A stretch of 64,000 bases of DNA from Duganella sp. BJB476 (GTDB lineage Bacteria; Pseudomonadota; Gammaproteobacteria; Burkholderiales; Burkholderiaceae_D): positions 186,001-250,000 of the forward strand of contig NZ_QVIO01000009.1 of assembly GCF_003416895.1 (NCBI RefSeq). The letters are read 5' to 3'. The notes under the pieces are model-generated. The model did no database searches and had not been told where the DNA came from. It was given only the letters and a program-made list of their open reading frames with translations. Positions within the stretch are counted from its first letter, which is position 1. Each line of letters begins with the position of its first letter. Made by a program: the position numbers and the translations under genes. Shown here one piece after another: positions 17,607-27,300 of the stretch.

Positions 17607-20543
17607 TCAGGGTTCGTCGGCGTCGAACAGCACGCGGTTGCGGCCCTGCGCCTTGGCGCGGTACAGGGCGGCGTCCGCGCGTCCGATCAGTTCCAGCGAA
17701 ACCGACGGCCGGGCCGGGTCGAACTCCGCCACGCCGAAGCTGGCCGTGACATCGATCGTCTGCCCATCGTCGATCGGGACCGGCGCCGCTTCGATCGCGC
17801 GGCGCAGCCGTTCGACCTGCGCCACGCCGCGCGCCCGGTCCAGCTCCGGCAACAGCAACAGGAACTCCTCGCCGCCATACCGCCCCACCAGATCGCTGGA
17901 GCGCACGGCGCTGCCGAGACGCGCCACCACCTCGCGCAGCACGCGGTCGCCCGCCAGATGGCCGTAGGTGTCGTTGATGCGCTTGAAGTGGTCCAGGTCC
18001 AGCAGCACCACCAGGAAGGGCCGCAGCAGCTGGCCGGCGCGCAGCACTTCCTCCTCCAGATATTCCATCATCGCGGCGCGGTTCCACGCCTTGGTCAAGC
18101 CGTCCTGCATTGCGCGCAGCCGCAACGCATCCTGCGACTGCTCCAGTTCCAGCGTGCGCTCGCGCACCAACTCCCGCACCAGTTTCTCCATCCGGGCGTT
18201 TTTGAGCGTCAACGAGCGCAAACGGTAACGGTGGAAGGCGACGACGGCGGCTATCGCCGTGATCCCGCAAACGGCGTAAAAAATCCCCGTCTGCCACCAA
18301 GGTGGAGTGATGCTGAAGGCGATCTCGCGCGGCGGCGACATCGCGCCCGTTTCCAGGTCGGCCACCCCGTACTGCAAACGATATTGGCCCGGCGCCAGGG
18401 CAGCATAGCGGATACCGGGACTGGCCGCGAGCGACCACGCACGCTCCAAGCCATCCAGCCGGTAGCGGAAGCGCAGCCCGGCGCGGTGCTGGAAAGTCAG
18501 ACTGGCCAGATTGAAGTTCAGTGCGCCTTCCGACCAGGGCAGCGACATGCCAGGTCTTAATCCGAGCGGCTGGTCGTTGCGTGTTACGCTTTCCAGCACG
18601 CCGCCTAAGGCCGGCGCCGCAAACAGGCGCTCCGGGCGTAGGAGATGCGACACACCGCCGCTGGTCGCGATCCAGATTGAGCGATCGGTGTCCTCATAAA
18701 ATGCGCGACCGTTTAAATCATCCCAGACCAGGCCGTCGTTCTGGTTGAACCGGCGCCACTGCGTCCCGTTGCGCACCGCGATGCCGCCGCCGGTGCCGAC
18801 CCACAACCAGCCACGGCTATCCTCGTACACCGCCAGGACGTTGGTGTTGTGCAAGGGCACCTGCTTCAGTTGCGCCAGTTCCAGCCCTTGCCGGCCCAGG
18901 CGCGCCTGCCACAGCCCGGTCGCACTACTGCCCAGCCACAAGGCGCCGCCGGCGCCGCAGGCCAGCGAGTCGAACGCCACGTTGCCAGCTTGTGACTTCA
19001 AGGCATAGCGGTTCAATTTCTGCTGGTGGAAGCGCAACAAGGCATGTTCGCTCAGAAACCAGAGCGCGCCTTCCTTGCTGCGACAGGCGCCGCTGAAATT
19101 GCCGTCGGCAAAACCAGCCATGGCCGCCCAGCCGACAGGGCGCCGGGGCCGGCCTCCGCGTTCGGGATGTTCCAGCACATACACGCCGTTATTGGCGCCG
19201 ATCCAGAGCGCACCGTCGGCGCCGAACAACAGGCGGTAGATGATGGTCTCCGGCAGGATCGCCACCTGCAACTCGGCCCCGGACTGCGCATCATGCTTGA
19301 ACAACAAGCCGGAATAGGTGGCGCTCCAGACCTGGCCGCGCACATCGATGGCCTGGTCCGCCCATTGGTGATTGGTATGGCCCGTCACTGCGCGCAGCGC
19401 TATCGGGCCGGACCGGTGCTCCATCAGCACCGGCCCGGAACGGGTGCCGACGTGCATGCGCCCCGCGCCGTCCCGCGCGAACGAAAGCGCCACGTCGTCG
19501 GGCAAGCCCTGGGCCGTGGTCCAGTTTTCCCACATGCCATAACCACGCCACCGGATCAGGCCGTGTCCGCGCGTCCCGACCCACAGGCCCCGATCGCGGT
19601 CCGACAGTACGGCAGTTACACCACCGCCGGTTTTGAGGCCGTTACGCTGCTCGAACAATTCCCAGTGATCCTGGCGCCAGCGCGCCAGTCCGGTATCGAT
19701 GCTGCTGAGGATATTGTGATCGGCGTCGGTAGCCAGCGCCGCCACCTGACTGATCTTGCGCATCAAATCACCCGGCGGCGTGCGATCGGCGAACCGCGCC
19801 GCACCGGCGGCCAATGCCACGACGTGGTGCGCGCCCCGGCTCCACAGCGCGCCGTCGGCCGCGCGGATGATGTTGTTCCAGTGATCGGCGGGCAGACCCT
19901 CTTCCCGGCTCCATACCGTGATGCCATCCGCATTGCCATGGCACAGGAATTCACCGCATCCCAGCCACAAACTGCCGTCGACATCCACGCTGATGCTGAT
20001 GAGATTGCCCAGCACGGGCTGGCGCTCAATCTGTCGCGCCGAAAAATAAGGCGTGATCGTTGTCTTGCCGCCCGTCTCAGAACGCCTGAGCAGCTTACGT
20101 TCACTGATAAACAGCAGCGTATCGGGGCGGGGCGCGGCCAGCATCTGGCCCGGCCAGACCGGCAAGCGCTTCCCCTGATACAGAACAGGAACCAGACGTC
20201 CGCCCTCACGGCGATACAGGCTGTCGTAGGTACCCACCCACAATTGTCCATCCTGCGCCAGCAGGGCCGTAATGCTGGTCTGCTCCAATCCCTCGGCTTG
20301 CGCAAAGCGCTCGAACTGGACGCCGTTGTAGCGGAACAGGCCGTTCTCAGTGCCCAGCCAGATATAGCCAGTCTGGTCCTGAGCCAGGGACGTGACGGTC
20401 AAATTGCCCAAGCCGTCCTGTTGGCTGAAAGACTGCAGCGGTAATTGTTGCCCCCGCGCCGCGCCCAGGCACAGGACGCAGCTGGCTGACAGGTGGAGCA
20501 AGGTCCAGCCGAGGGTGCGGAGAGTCCATGAATTTAATATCAT
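17607..20543 (-). CDS. Beta-propeller sensor diguanylate cyclase (reg_prop, Y_Y_Y, TM, GGDEF)
   Basis: 978 aa. A signal peptide is followed by two-component-regulator propeller repeats, many with the pattern (D)GxLW(V/I)GTxxGL or TGYIWLGTENGLFRYNG. A Y_Y_Y-type domain follows (FRYRLDGLERAWS...YRLQYGVADLETG). One membrane helix lies at about 740-765 (FYAVCGITAIAAVVAF), then a coiled coil, then GGDEF. The active site is GGEEF at about 890-894. An RSSD inhibitory I-site sits five residues before it, so the enzyme should make c-di-GMP and be product-inhibited. The periplasmic propeller probably senses a glycan or breakdown product, which fits the adjacent polysaccharide lyase gene (inference). 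Confidence 0.88.
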   Translation of the reverse strand: MILNSWTLRTLGWTLLHLSASCVLCLGAARGQQLPLQSFSQQDGLGNLTVTSLAQDQTGYIWLGTENGLFRYNGVQFERFAQAEGLEQTSITALLAQDGQLWVGTYDSLYRREGGRLVPVLYQGKRLPVWPGQMLAAPRPDTLLFISERKLLRRSETGGKTTITPYFSARQIERQPVLGNLISISVDVDGSLWLGCGEFLCHGNADGITVWSREEGLPADHWNNIIRAADGALWSRGAHHVVALAAGAARFADRTPPGDLMRKISQVAALATDADHNILSSIDTGLARWRQDHWELFEQRNGLKTGGGVTAVLSDRDRGLWVGTRGHGLIRWRGYGMWENWTTAQGLPDDVALSFARDGAGRMHVGTRSGPVLMEHRSGPIALRAVTGHTNHQWADQAIDVRGQVWSATYSGLLFKHDAQSGAELQVAILPETIIYRLLFGADGALWIGANNGVYVLEHPERGGRPRRPVGWAAMAGFADGNFSGACRSKEGALWFLSEHALLRFHQQKLNRYALKSQAGNVAFDSLACGAGGALWLGSSATGLWQARLGRQGLELAQLKQVPLHNTNVLAVYEDSRGWLWVGTGGGIAVRNGTQWRRFNQNDGLVWDDLNGRAFYEDTDRSIWIATSGGVSHLLRPERLFAAPALGGVLESVTRNDQPLGLRPGMSLPWSEGALNFNLASLTFQHRAGLRFRYRLDGLERAWSLAASPGIRYAALAPGQYRLQYGVADLETGAMSPPREIAFSITPPWWQTGIFYAVCGITAIAAVVAFHRYRLRSLTLKNARMEKLVRELVRERTLELEQSQDALRLRAMQDGLTKAWNRAAMMEYLEEEVLRAGQLLRPFLVVLLDLDHFKRINDTYGHLAGDRVLREVVARLGSAVRSSDLVGRYGGEEFLLLLPELDRARGVAQVERLRRAIEAAPVPIDDGQTIDVTASFGVAEFDPARPSVSLELIGRADAALYRAKAQGRNRVLFDADEP

Positions 20544-20583
20544 TGCGACATAGGTCTGGCCATTCGTTACGCGGGCACCCGGG

Positions 20584-22296
20584 TTAAAACTCTTCCCAAT
20601 CGCTGCCGGCAGAAGCTGGAAACTGCGCCAGCTGTTTCAATGCCTTCGTGTTTCTCCCCACGCGCCCGGCTCCACCCACGGCGGAAGTCACGGACATCGC
20701 GGCAATCGAAGCCGGGCGTCTTGGCAACTTCGTTGGCGTGCCGGCCGCGCCATTCACCGCGTTGATCTTGAACACGCCGACCACCTGAGCCAAGCTGCCA
20801 GCCTGGTCTTGCAGCGACTGGGATGCGGCGGCGGCTTCCTCCACCAGCGACGCATTCTGCTGGGTCACGTCATCCATCTGGGTGATGGATTGATTGATTT
20901 GCTCGATGCCGGCGGTCTGCTCCTGGCTGGCCGCCGTGATCTCGGCCATGATGTCGGTCACGCTCTTGATGCTCTCGACGATGTCCTGCATGGTCACGCC
21001 GGCCTGATCAACCAGCCTGGCGCCGGCCTCGACCTTCTCCACCGAATCGCCTATCAAGCTTTTGATTTCCTTGGCGGCTCCCGCCGAACGTTGGGCCAGG
21101 TTGCGCACTTCGGTGGCGACTACGGCGAAGCCTCTGCCCTGCTCCCCCGCGCGGGCCGCTTCCACCGCCGCGTTCAAGGCCAGGATATTGGTTTGGAAAG
21201 CGATACCGTCGATCACGCCGATGATGTCGACGATCTTCCGGGCCGACTCGTTGATGGCCCCCATCGTGCCGACCACTTGGGACACCACGGCACCGCCCTT
21301 GACCGCGACTTCGGAGGCCGAGATCGCCAACTGATTCGCCTGGCGGGCATTGTCGGCGTTCTGCTTCACGGTGGAGGTCAATTGCTCCATCGATGAAGCG
21401 GTTTCCTCCAGCGAACTCGCTTGTTGTTCGGTGCGCGAAGATAAGTCGAGGTTGCCGCTAGCGATCTGGCCCGATGCGGTGGCGATGGTGTCGGTGCCGC
21501 TGCGCACCTCGCCAACAATTTTTACGAGGCTATCGTTCATGTTCTTCATCGCCGCCATCAGGCTAGCGGTATCGTTTTGCTTGAGCATAATGTTCGCGGT
21601 CAAGTCACCCTGGGCTATCCTTTGGCTGATTTCCATCGCATACTCAGGTTCGCCTCCCAACTGACGCAGCAGCTTGTTCGTGATGACCAACCCTATCGTT
21701 CCGACCATGGCAAGAGTCACTAGCACAAGTGCGATCGACATCCGCGCCGCCGACCTCTTGGTTGATGCCGCATCACCGGCTGCCTTGGCTCCCAATTCTA
21801 CGTTGTATTGGCGGTGGGCCTCAAAAACGGCATAGGTTTTTTCGAAGTCCGTTTTCAAGACCAGGGTCAACGCCCGCGCTTCATCAATCTTGTTGGCACG
21901 CGACAGGGCGAGAAGCTTTTCTCGCGCGACGTCATAGGCAGCCAATACGGCACGATCGTCGGCCAGCATAGACCGATCTTTTTCGTCGGTAATATCCTCC
22001 GCCTCATATTTTTTCAACGCCTCATTAATTTTTGTGCGCTCGTCGATAATCGCCTTGTCCAAGCTTGCCATCGTCGCATCGTCGGTATTGATGACGTGCT
22101 GGTAGACCATTTCTTGCGTATGGCTGTATGCCTGAATCGCGTAGTCAAGTTGCACAATGCTGGGAACCGTATTGGTTGTGGAATAATTCGCCGCCTCGTA
22201 TACCGAAGTAATATTTCGTTGAGCCAAACCTGCCAGCACAACAATACCAAGCAGTGCCGACAATAACAGCAGCAGCATTTTTTTTCGGATAGTCAT
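20584..22296 (-). CDS. Methyl-accepting chemotaxis protein
   Basis: 570 aa with the Tsr/Tar layout. TM1 is at residues 7-27. A periplasmic four-helix-bundle sensor spans about 30-185, and TM2 is near 188-210 (IALVLVTLAMVGTIGLVI). HAMP follows, then the signalling helices with the near-invariant tip IGVIDGIAFQTNILALNAAVEAARAGEQGRGFAVVATEVR. It ends in DWEEF, a CheR-type tethering pentapeptide. It probably signals through CheW/CheA encoded elsewhere. It stands just downstream of the propeller-GGDEF gene on the same strand (41 nt), but with its own palindrome-rich upstream region. Confidence 0.93.
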   Translation of the reverse strand: MTIRKKMLLLLLSALLGIVVLAGLAQRNITSVYEAANYSTTNTVPSIVQLDYAIQAYSHTQEMVYQHVINTDDATMASLDKAIIDERTKINEALKKYEAEDITDEKDRSMLADDRAVLAAYDVAREKLLALSRANKIDEARALTLVLKTDFEKTYAVFEAHRQYNVELGAKAAGDAASTKRSAARMSIALVLVTLAMVGTIGLVITNKLLRQLGGEPEYAMEISQRIAQGDLTANIMLKQNDTASLMAAMKNMNDSLVKIVGEVRSGTDTIATASGQIASGNLDLSSRTEQQASSLEETASSMEQLTSTVKQNADNARQANQLAISASEVAVKGGAVVSQVVGTMGAINESARKIVDIIGVIDGIAFQTNILALNAAVEAARAGEQGRGFAVVATEVRNLAQRSAGAAKEIKSLIGDSVEKVEAGARLVDQAGVTMQDIVESIKSVTDIMAEITAASQEQTAGIEQINQSITQMDDVTQQNASLVEEAAAASQSLQDQAGSLAQVVGVFKINAVNGAAGTPTKLPRRPASIAAMSVTSAVGGAGRVGRNTKALKQLAQFPASAGSDWEEF

Positions 22297-22405
22297 GCAG
22301 GGCCTTAAAATTAAATTCTCATACTAAAGCCTGTTTTATTCAGGACGCTTGCTTAATTTCTCTCGACAATTAACGTTACCATAAGTAGAAAATTCTCAGC
22401 ATCGG

Positions 22406-22505
22406 CATATCCCGATATGGAAGTAAGGTAATCCTTACCAAGCAGCAACTTGTACATTGGACGATGTAGTGTCTGTCGGACTTGGTGGACGAGGTAAGGA
22501 TTACC
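22406..22505. promoter_or_regulatory. Palindrome cluster upstream of the chemoreceptor
   Basis: Three elements lie in the otherwise gene-free 22297-22636 stretch. CATATC-CC-GATATG is at 22406-22419. GGTAATCCTTACC at 22427-22439 and its exact reverse complement GGTAAGGATTACC at 22493-22505 face each other across 53 nt. They lie 110-210 nt ahead of the chemoreceptor start. They could be operators bridged by a looping regulator, or footprints of a mobile element. Confidence 0.4.
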
Positions 22506-22636
22506 CTACAACACAATCAAGATCGCCCGATGGAAGAGGTCAAGCCACTCAGGCACACTGCCGCTCCTAGGCATTAGCCGCAAAGTGTCACCTGGTATCC
22601 CCACCGGCATCCTGTGCGCGACAAGGAGGAAGTGAA

Positions 22637-22723
22637 ATGAGCAAACCCTTAGCAGTATTGATGTTCGCAGCAATCAGCATCACGAGCACCATCGCAGGTA
22701 CTGCACCGCTATGTCCAAGCTAA
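22637..22723 (+). CDS. 28-aa hydrophobic peptide with a strong ribosome site
   Basis: A short frame starts at an ATG 6 nt after AAGGAGGAAG, the best Shine-Dalgarno match in this part of the window. It encodes MSKPLAVLMFAAISITSTIAG followed by TAPLCPS, which looks like a signal peptide with almost no mature part. It could be a real small secreted or membrane peptide, a leader, or the remnant of a longer secreted protein lost by deletion. It lies 172 nt ahead of the 58-aa-repeat protein on the same strand. Confidence 0.35.
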   Translation: MSKPLAVLMFAAISITSTIAGTAPLCPS

Positions 22724-22895
22724 ACCTCCATATGCCAGTCCCCCTCACCCAACACCGCGCCGAAAGAACCTAAGGCTTCGCCAGAAGGTCGTGCGCTTCG
22801 CTCGCGCGGCCATTTTTCGGCCTGCCGTCCACTACGATGGGCGCCGCCGTTGCGTCCCCCTCAATCGGCGGCAATACAGAATTGGAGCAGCAGCA

Positions 22896-24254
22896 GTGGC
22901 CACCAGCCGTCCCCCGACCAGTACAACGAGCAACACCGTCTCCGCGCAGTCCTTATCGCGCACTCCAGCCATACGCCAAGCCCCGCGCTCCTCAAGGTTT
23001 CCCTCCCGACTCCAAGGGGAAGCCTCGGACTTGGCGACGTTCGACCACCTGGCGTCTCGATTAGACAATGAAACGAATAGGGATTACGCGCGCCGGCTAT
23101 TTCGATCGCACCCACAGCTGACACTCGACCAGCTATCGCTGCTGTCTGGCGTCGTGAAAAGAAACCTTGCGCAGGATCCGGCGTTCCGCGAGCTGCCCTC
23201 CGAGCTTGCGGTCATCCTTGACCAAACACCTCGGCGCGACCGGGAGAGGAACCAGCACTACGCGCGCCGGCTATTCCAGTCGCATCCGTATCTGACGTTC
23301 GAACAACTCGCGCTGCTGTCGGGCACCTTGAAAGGCCATCTCAAGGCGGATCCAATGCTCCAGGAACTGCCCGCCGAACTCGCGGTCATCGAACGCCGTA
23401 CGCCGCGGCGCAATGGGGAGACGAACACGGCTTACGCACGCCGGCTGTTAGAATCGCACCCGCGGCTCACACTCGAACACCTCTCCTTGCTGTCGGGCGC
23501 ATTGAAAGGCAACCTCATCCAGAATCCGGCGTTTCACAAACTCCCCGTCGAGCTCGCGCTCATCCACCGCAACCTCCCCCGGGGCGACGGCGAGGCGAAA
23601 CAAGGCTACGCGCGCCGCCTGTTCCAGTTGCATCCGCAGCTCACGCTTCGGCAACTCTCCTTGCTATCGGGCGCGTTGAAAAGCAGCCTCGCCCAGGACC
23701 CGGCGTTCCGTGCATTACCTGCCGGACTGCTGACTATCCGAGACCGGACGCCGCAGCACGACCTTGAAACGAACAGGAACTATGCGCGTCGGCTATTCCA
23801 GTCGCATCCGCAACTCACGCTTGACCAGCTGTCACTGCTGTCTGGCGTTGTGAAAGGCAGCCTCTCCCAGGATCCGGCATTCCGCAAGCTGCCCGCCGAG
23901 CTCGCGCGCATCAGGCATCAGTTACCTCAGCTTGCCCACGAAGCGAACCAGAGTTATGCGCGTCGGCTGCTCAAATCGCATCCACAGCTCACGTTCGATC
24001 AGCTCTCGCTGCTGTCGGGCGCTCTGACAAGCAGCCTTGTCCAGGATCCTACCCTCCGCGAGTTGCCCGCCGATATAGTCTTCATCGGCAAGCAGATGCC
24101 TCAGCTCGACGACGAGACCAAGACCGGTTACGCGTGCCGGCTGTTCCAGTCGCATCCATACCTGACGCTCGATCAGCTCTCGTTGCTGTCCGGCGTAAGA
24201 AAAACCTTGCTGACAAGGTTCCACGCCAGCGGGCGACTGACCAGCGCCCCCTGA
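22896..24254 (+). CDS. Tandem-repeat protein, seven 58-aa repeats; candidate effector
   Basis: About 452 aa from a GTG at 22896 with a GGAG site; an upstream GTG at 22791 would add 35 residues. The first 60 residues are Ser/Thr/Pro/Arg-rich, like a type III secretion signal. The rest is seven repeats of 58 aa (174 bp), each reading YARRLFQSHPQLTLDQLSLL-SG, then K, a DPAFRxLPAEL block and I. The seventh is cut short after LSLLSG. Each repeat should fold as three or four short helices, so the whole resembles a helical solenoid. I do not recognise the family. It is not the 42-aa SKWP, the LRR-type GALA or the 34-aa TAL repeat. Position between effector-like genes suggests host-directed function (inference). 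Confidence 0.6.
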   Translation: MATSRPPTSTTSNTVSAQSLSRTPAIRQAPRSSRFPSRLQGEASDLATFDHLASRLDNETNRDYARRLFRSHPQLTLDQLSLLSGVVKRNLAQDPAFRELPSELAVILDQTPRRDRERNQHYARRLFQSHPYLTFEQLALLSGTLKGHLKADPMLQELPAELAVIERRTPRRNGETNTAYARRLLESHPRLTLEHLSLLSGALKGNLIQNPAFHKLPVELALIHRNLPRGDGEAKQGYARRLFQLHPQLTLRQLSLLSGALKSSLAQDPAFRALPAGLLTIRDRTPQHDLETNRNYARRLFQSHPQLTLDQLSLLSGVVKGSLSQDPAFRKLPAELARIRHQLPQLAHEANQSYARRLLKSHPQLTFDQLSLLSGALTSSLVQDPTLRELPADIVFIGKQMPQLDDETKTGYACRLFQSHPYLTLDQLSLLSGVRKTLLTRFHASGRLTSAP

Positions 24255-24337
24255 CGAAAGCGCTCGTGGCGACGCGGGCGCCGGACCGCGATAGTTGCGG
24301 AAATCCGCATGACTGATATGCGAAAGGTTTTTTGGCG

Positions 24338-27300
24338 TCAGGCGGCGCCATCCGGCCAGGTGCGCGCGGGAGCGGGCCGTTGGCCCGGATCGGCGCGCTC
24401 TACCGGCTCGTACTGCACCCACTGGCCAACCGTGCGCTGGGATTCCGCCAATCTGTTTCTCTGCACCTTGACGAAGAGGTCGATGCCGCGTTCAACCTGC
24501 ATCCTGGTCTTCTCCCGCAAGACCAGGATGGCAGGCTCCCATAGCGCGGGCTCGGTCATCAGGTCATCGAAGTCGCGCTCCGCTCTTTGTACCAGATCCT
24601 CGCGCCCGGCCTTGCGCCCAAGGCTGGCTTCCGCGCGCAAGGCATCCAGTATGGGCGCAGCTTCGGGCTTCAAGGTGTAGTCGACATACATGGTGGCCAG
24701 CTTGTTGATCCTGGTGAAGGCGTCGGCCTGTTCGAGGAAATTTTCAAGTTGTCTTTCAGCGACCACGTAACGCATATTCTCGTCTACCTGGGAAGCCAGT
24801 TTCGGTATGCCATAGTGGACCCAGGCATCCCAGTTGTCGCGTACCTCCTGCTGAAATTCCTTAAAGCTTTGAAAGTCGATGGCACGGTCGGTACGCACCG
24901 GATCGATCTCGTCGTCGAATGTAAACACGGTGCAAAAGTGCGTCCGCCCCTTGGCCCGGATCTCCCGTCCATGGCTGAGATCAAAGAACCCGGTGGACAA
25001 GCCGAGCTGCCGCTTGTCCTCGTGCACCGTGCTTTGGACACTGGCACCTAAGCGTGCGACGACATCTGTTTTGTTCTGCCCGGTCGAATCCCTGTAGGTG
25101 GTGGTCATGTTGCCGGCGACCACGCCGCTGCTGCTGCTTGCGTCCTGCCGGGACTTCAGCCCGGCCGTGCCTCCGGCCCGAAAACAGGCGGCGCGCAACA
25201 GCGCGGCCACGGAAATATTCGATTCGGTGCCTATCGTTTTCCGCGGAGCCCGATCAATCAAGCCCACGTTCAGATTGGGATGGTGAGCGAGCAGCTCGCG
25301 CATCCAGTCTCCGTCCGTGCGCGACGCATCCGCCTGCGTTGCCAAGTGCGTCAAGTGTTCGAACAGATCCAGGAATTGCGTGACGATCGCCACATCCTGT
25401 CCCTTGGCGCGACGCGGAATGCGCAGTTGCACGCCTTGCTCGATGCCGCTCTCCCGCCTGACCCGCAGGTCGGCGGACCACCCCATCCCCATGCGCAGCT
25501 TCTTGCCCAAGGACCAGATACAACCGCCATTCAGTCCGGCGCCTGCCTGGGACAGATGGGCCTTCTGCTTGCCGATCTGGATGTAGGGGCCGGTACGTCC
25601 CATATAGAATTCGATTACACGCTCCGTGCTGATCTGCAGAGAAAGCACCATCTTGGCGCCGAGGGGGAGACCCAGCACCGCAAACGCCGCCGCCAGTGGC
25701 CCCAGATTGACGCCGCGCGCATGTTGTTCGGTGAAGCGTAGTTTGTCGCGCCATTCGAGGTGTGCGAGCATGTCTTCGAACAGGTCATGAAAAGTCTGGC
25801 CGGACACCCGCTTGTCCAGGTCGCCATCGTACAGCAGGCGATTGGCCTTGCCGACGGCAGCATGAAAGCGGTTCCGCTGCGCCGCTTCCTGCTTCGCCCA
25901 GTGCGCGGCTTCTCCGGTCAACTGCCGGAAGGCCGACGCGGCCTGATGCGGCGACAGTAATTGTCGCTGTATCAGCGACATGGCCTCAGGCAAGGTGTGC
26001 TCAGTCGCCTGCAACGCCCGCCACGCCGCATCGAATCCATCATGCGGTGAGGCCTTGGCCTTCGTCACGTCGCCCTGTTCGAAGTGCCGCCGCAACTCGC
26101 CTTGGCGTTCGGCGATGGCTGCCAATGCGGCAGTGTCGAACTTCAAGGTCAGCAGATCGGTCCCGATCGGTGTTCTTTGCACCTGTTCGGCCAATGCCTG
26201 CAAGGCCAACTCTCCGTCCGTCGGCCGCTGGCCGGGGGGCAGTTGCTGCCGGCGCGCCGACACGTAGTCCATCAGGCAATCGGCGGCTTTGGCGAGTTCG
26301 TCGCGCGCGCGGCGTTTGGGCGTCGGCAAGCCGGTGGCGGTGGCAAGCGTCAGCGCCTCGCGTAACGCATGGTAGGGACTGTGGGCACGGGCTTGCCACG
26401 GCCTGCGCGAGGAGGCGGCATCGTGCTGCCAGTCCGCCAGCATCCGCAAGTGCTGGTTTGCCTTCTGATAGTGTGAATCCGCTGCGTTATCCTGGTAGCC
26501 GTTGCGAAATCCATGATAGGCCGCACGTTCGTCGACTGTCGCGGCAGCGAGTCCCAGGGCAACCGACGGCGCCTGCAACGCACATCGCACAGCACGTTTG
26601 GCGTTTTCCAGATAGCGCCGTCCCGCCCCGTCCTCCGGCGACGCACGGCGCAGCGCATCGTCCGCTTGCAGATAGATCCTGGCCGCGTAGAGCTGTTCTT
26701 TTGACCGCACCATCTCCCCCGGCGCAAACAGATGGCTGACGACTTGCATCCCCCGCGGCACGGAGGCCAACAGGCCGAGCATGACGCGCGATTTTTCCGA
26801 CAAGCCGGGCATGCCTGTCAAGGCAGCGCCCGGCCCACCCTGCGCTGAAATCAGGTCGCTTAAGGAGCACGCTCGCATTTCGCACAATATGGCATCGGCC
26901 TCGACGGGGTCTTCGCCGCTCGCGATGCTCAGCGCCTGCATGCCGATGGCTAACACGGACGATGCCGCCAGCGCATCCACCCCGAAGGCGCCAACCTTCC
27001 GCTCCAAGCCATCGGCCCAGATGCGCAAGGCCGGCGGCGACCACGCGGTGGCCACCCCGGTCTGAAAGCCCGGCATATGGCCGAGCAGCCTGGACAACAG
27101 CGCCTGCGATTCCCCGCCTAACTCCATACGGGATTTCCGCGCTCTTGTGCTGGTTTCCTCAAGTACGGCGGCATTGCGTTTCATCACCTCCTGCAGTGGC
27201 GGCAGCAGCACCTCCAGATCCGCGATCCCGTCGCCCACTTCCCATAGGTGCGCCGCGTTGACTGTTGATGAATGACGTGTCTGCATGAGCTGCGTTTCGA

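Noticed and set aside
22896..24254. TAL-effector-like repeats (LT-DQ followed by a small hydrophobic helix)
   Set aside because: Repeat length is 58 and not 33-35. There is no repeat-variable diresidue pattern, and the rest of the repeat does not match.
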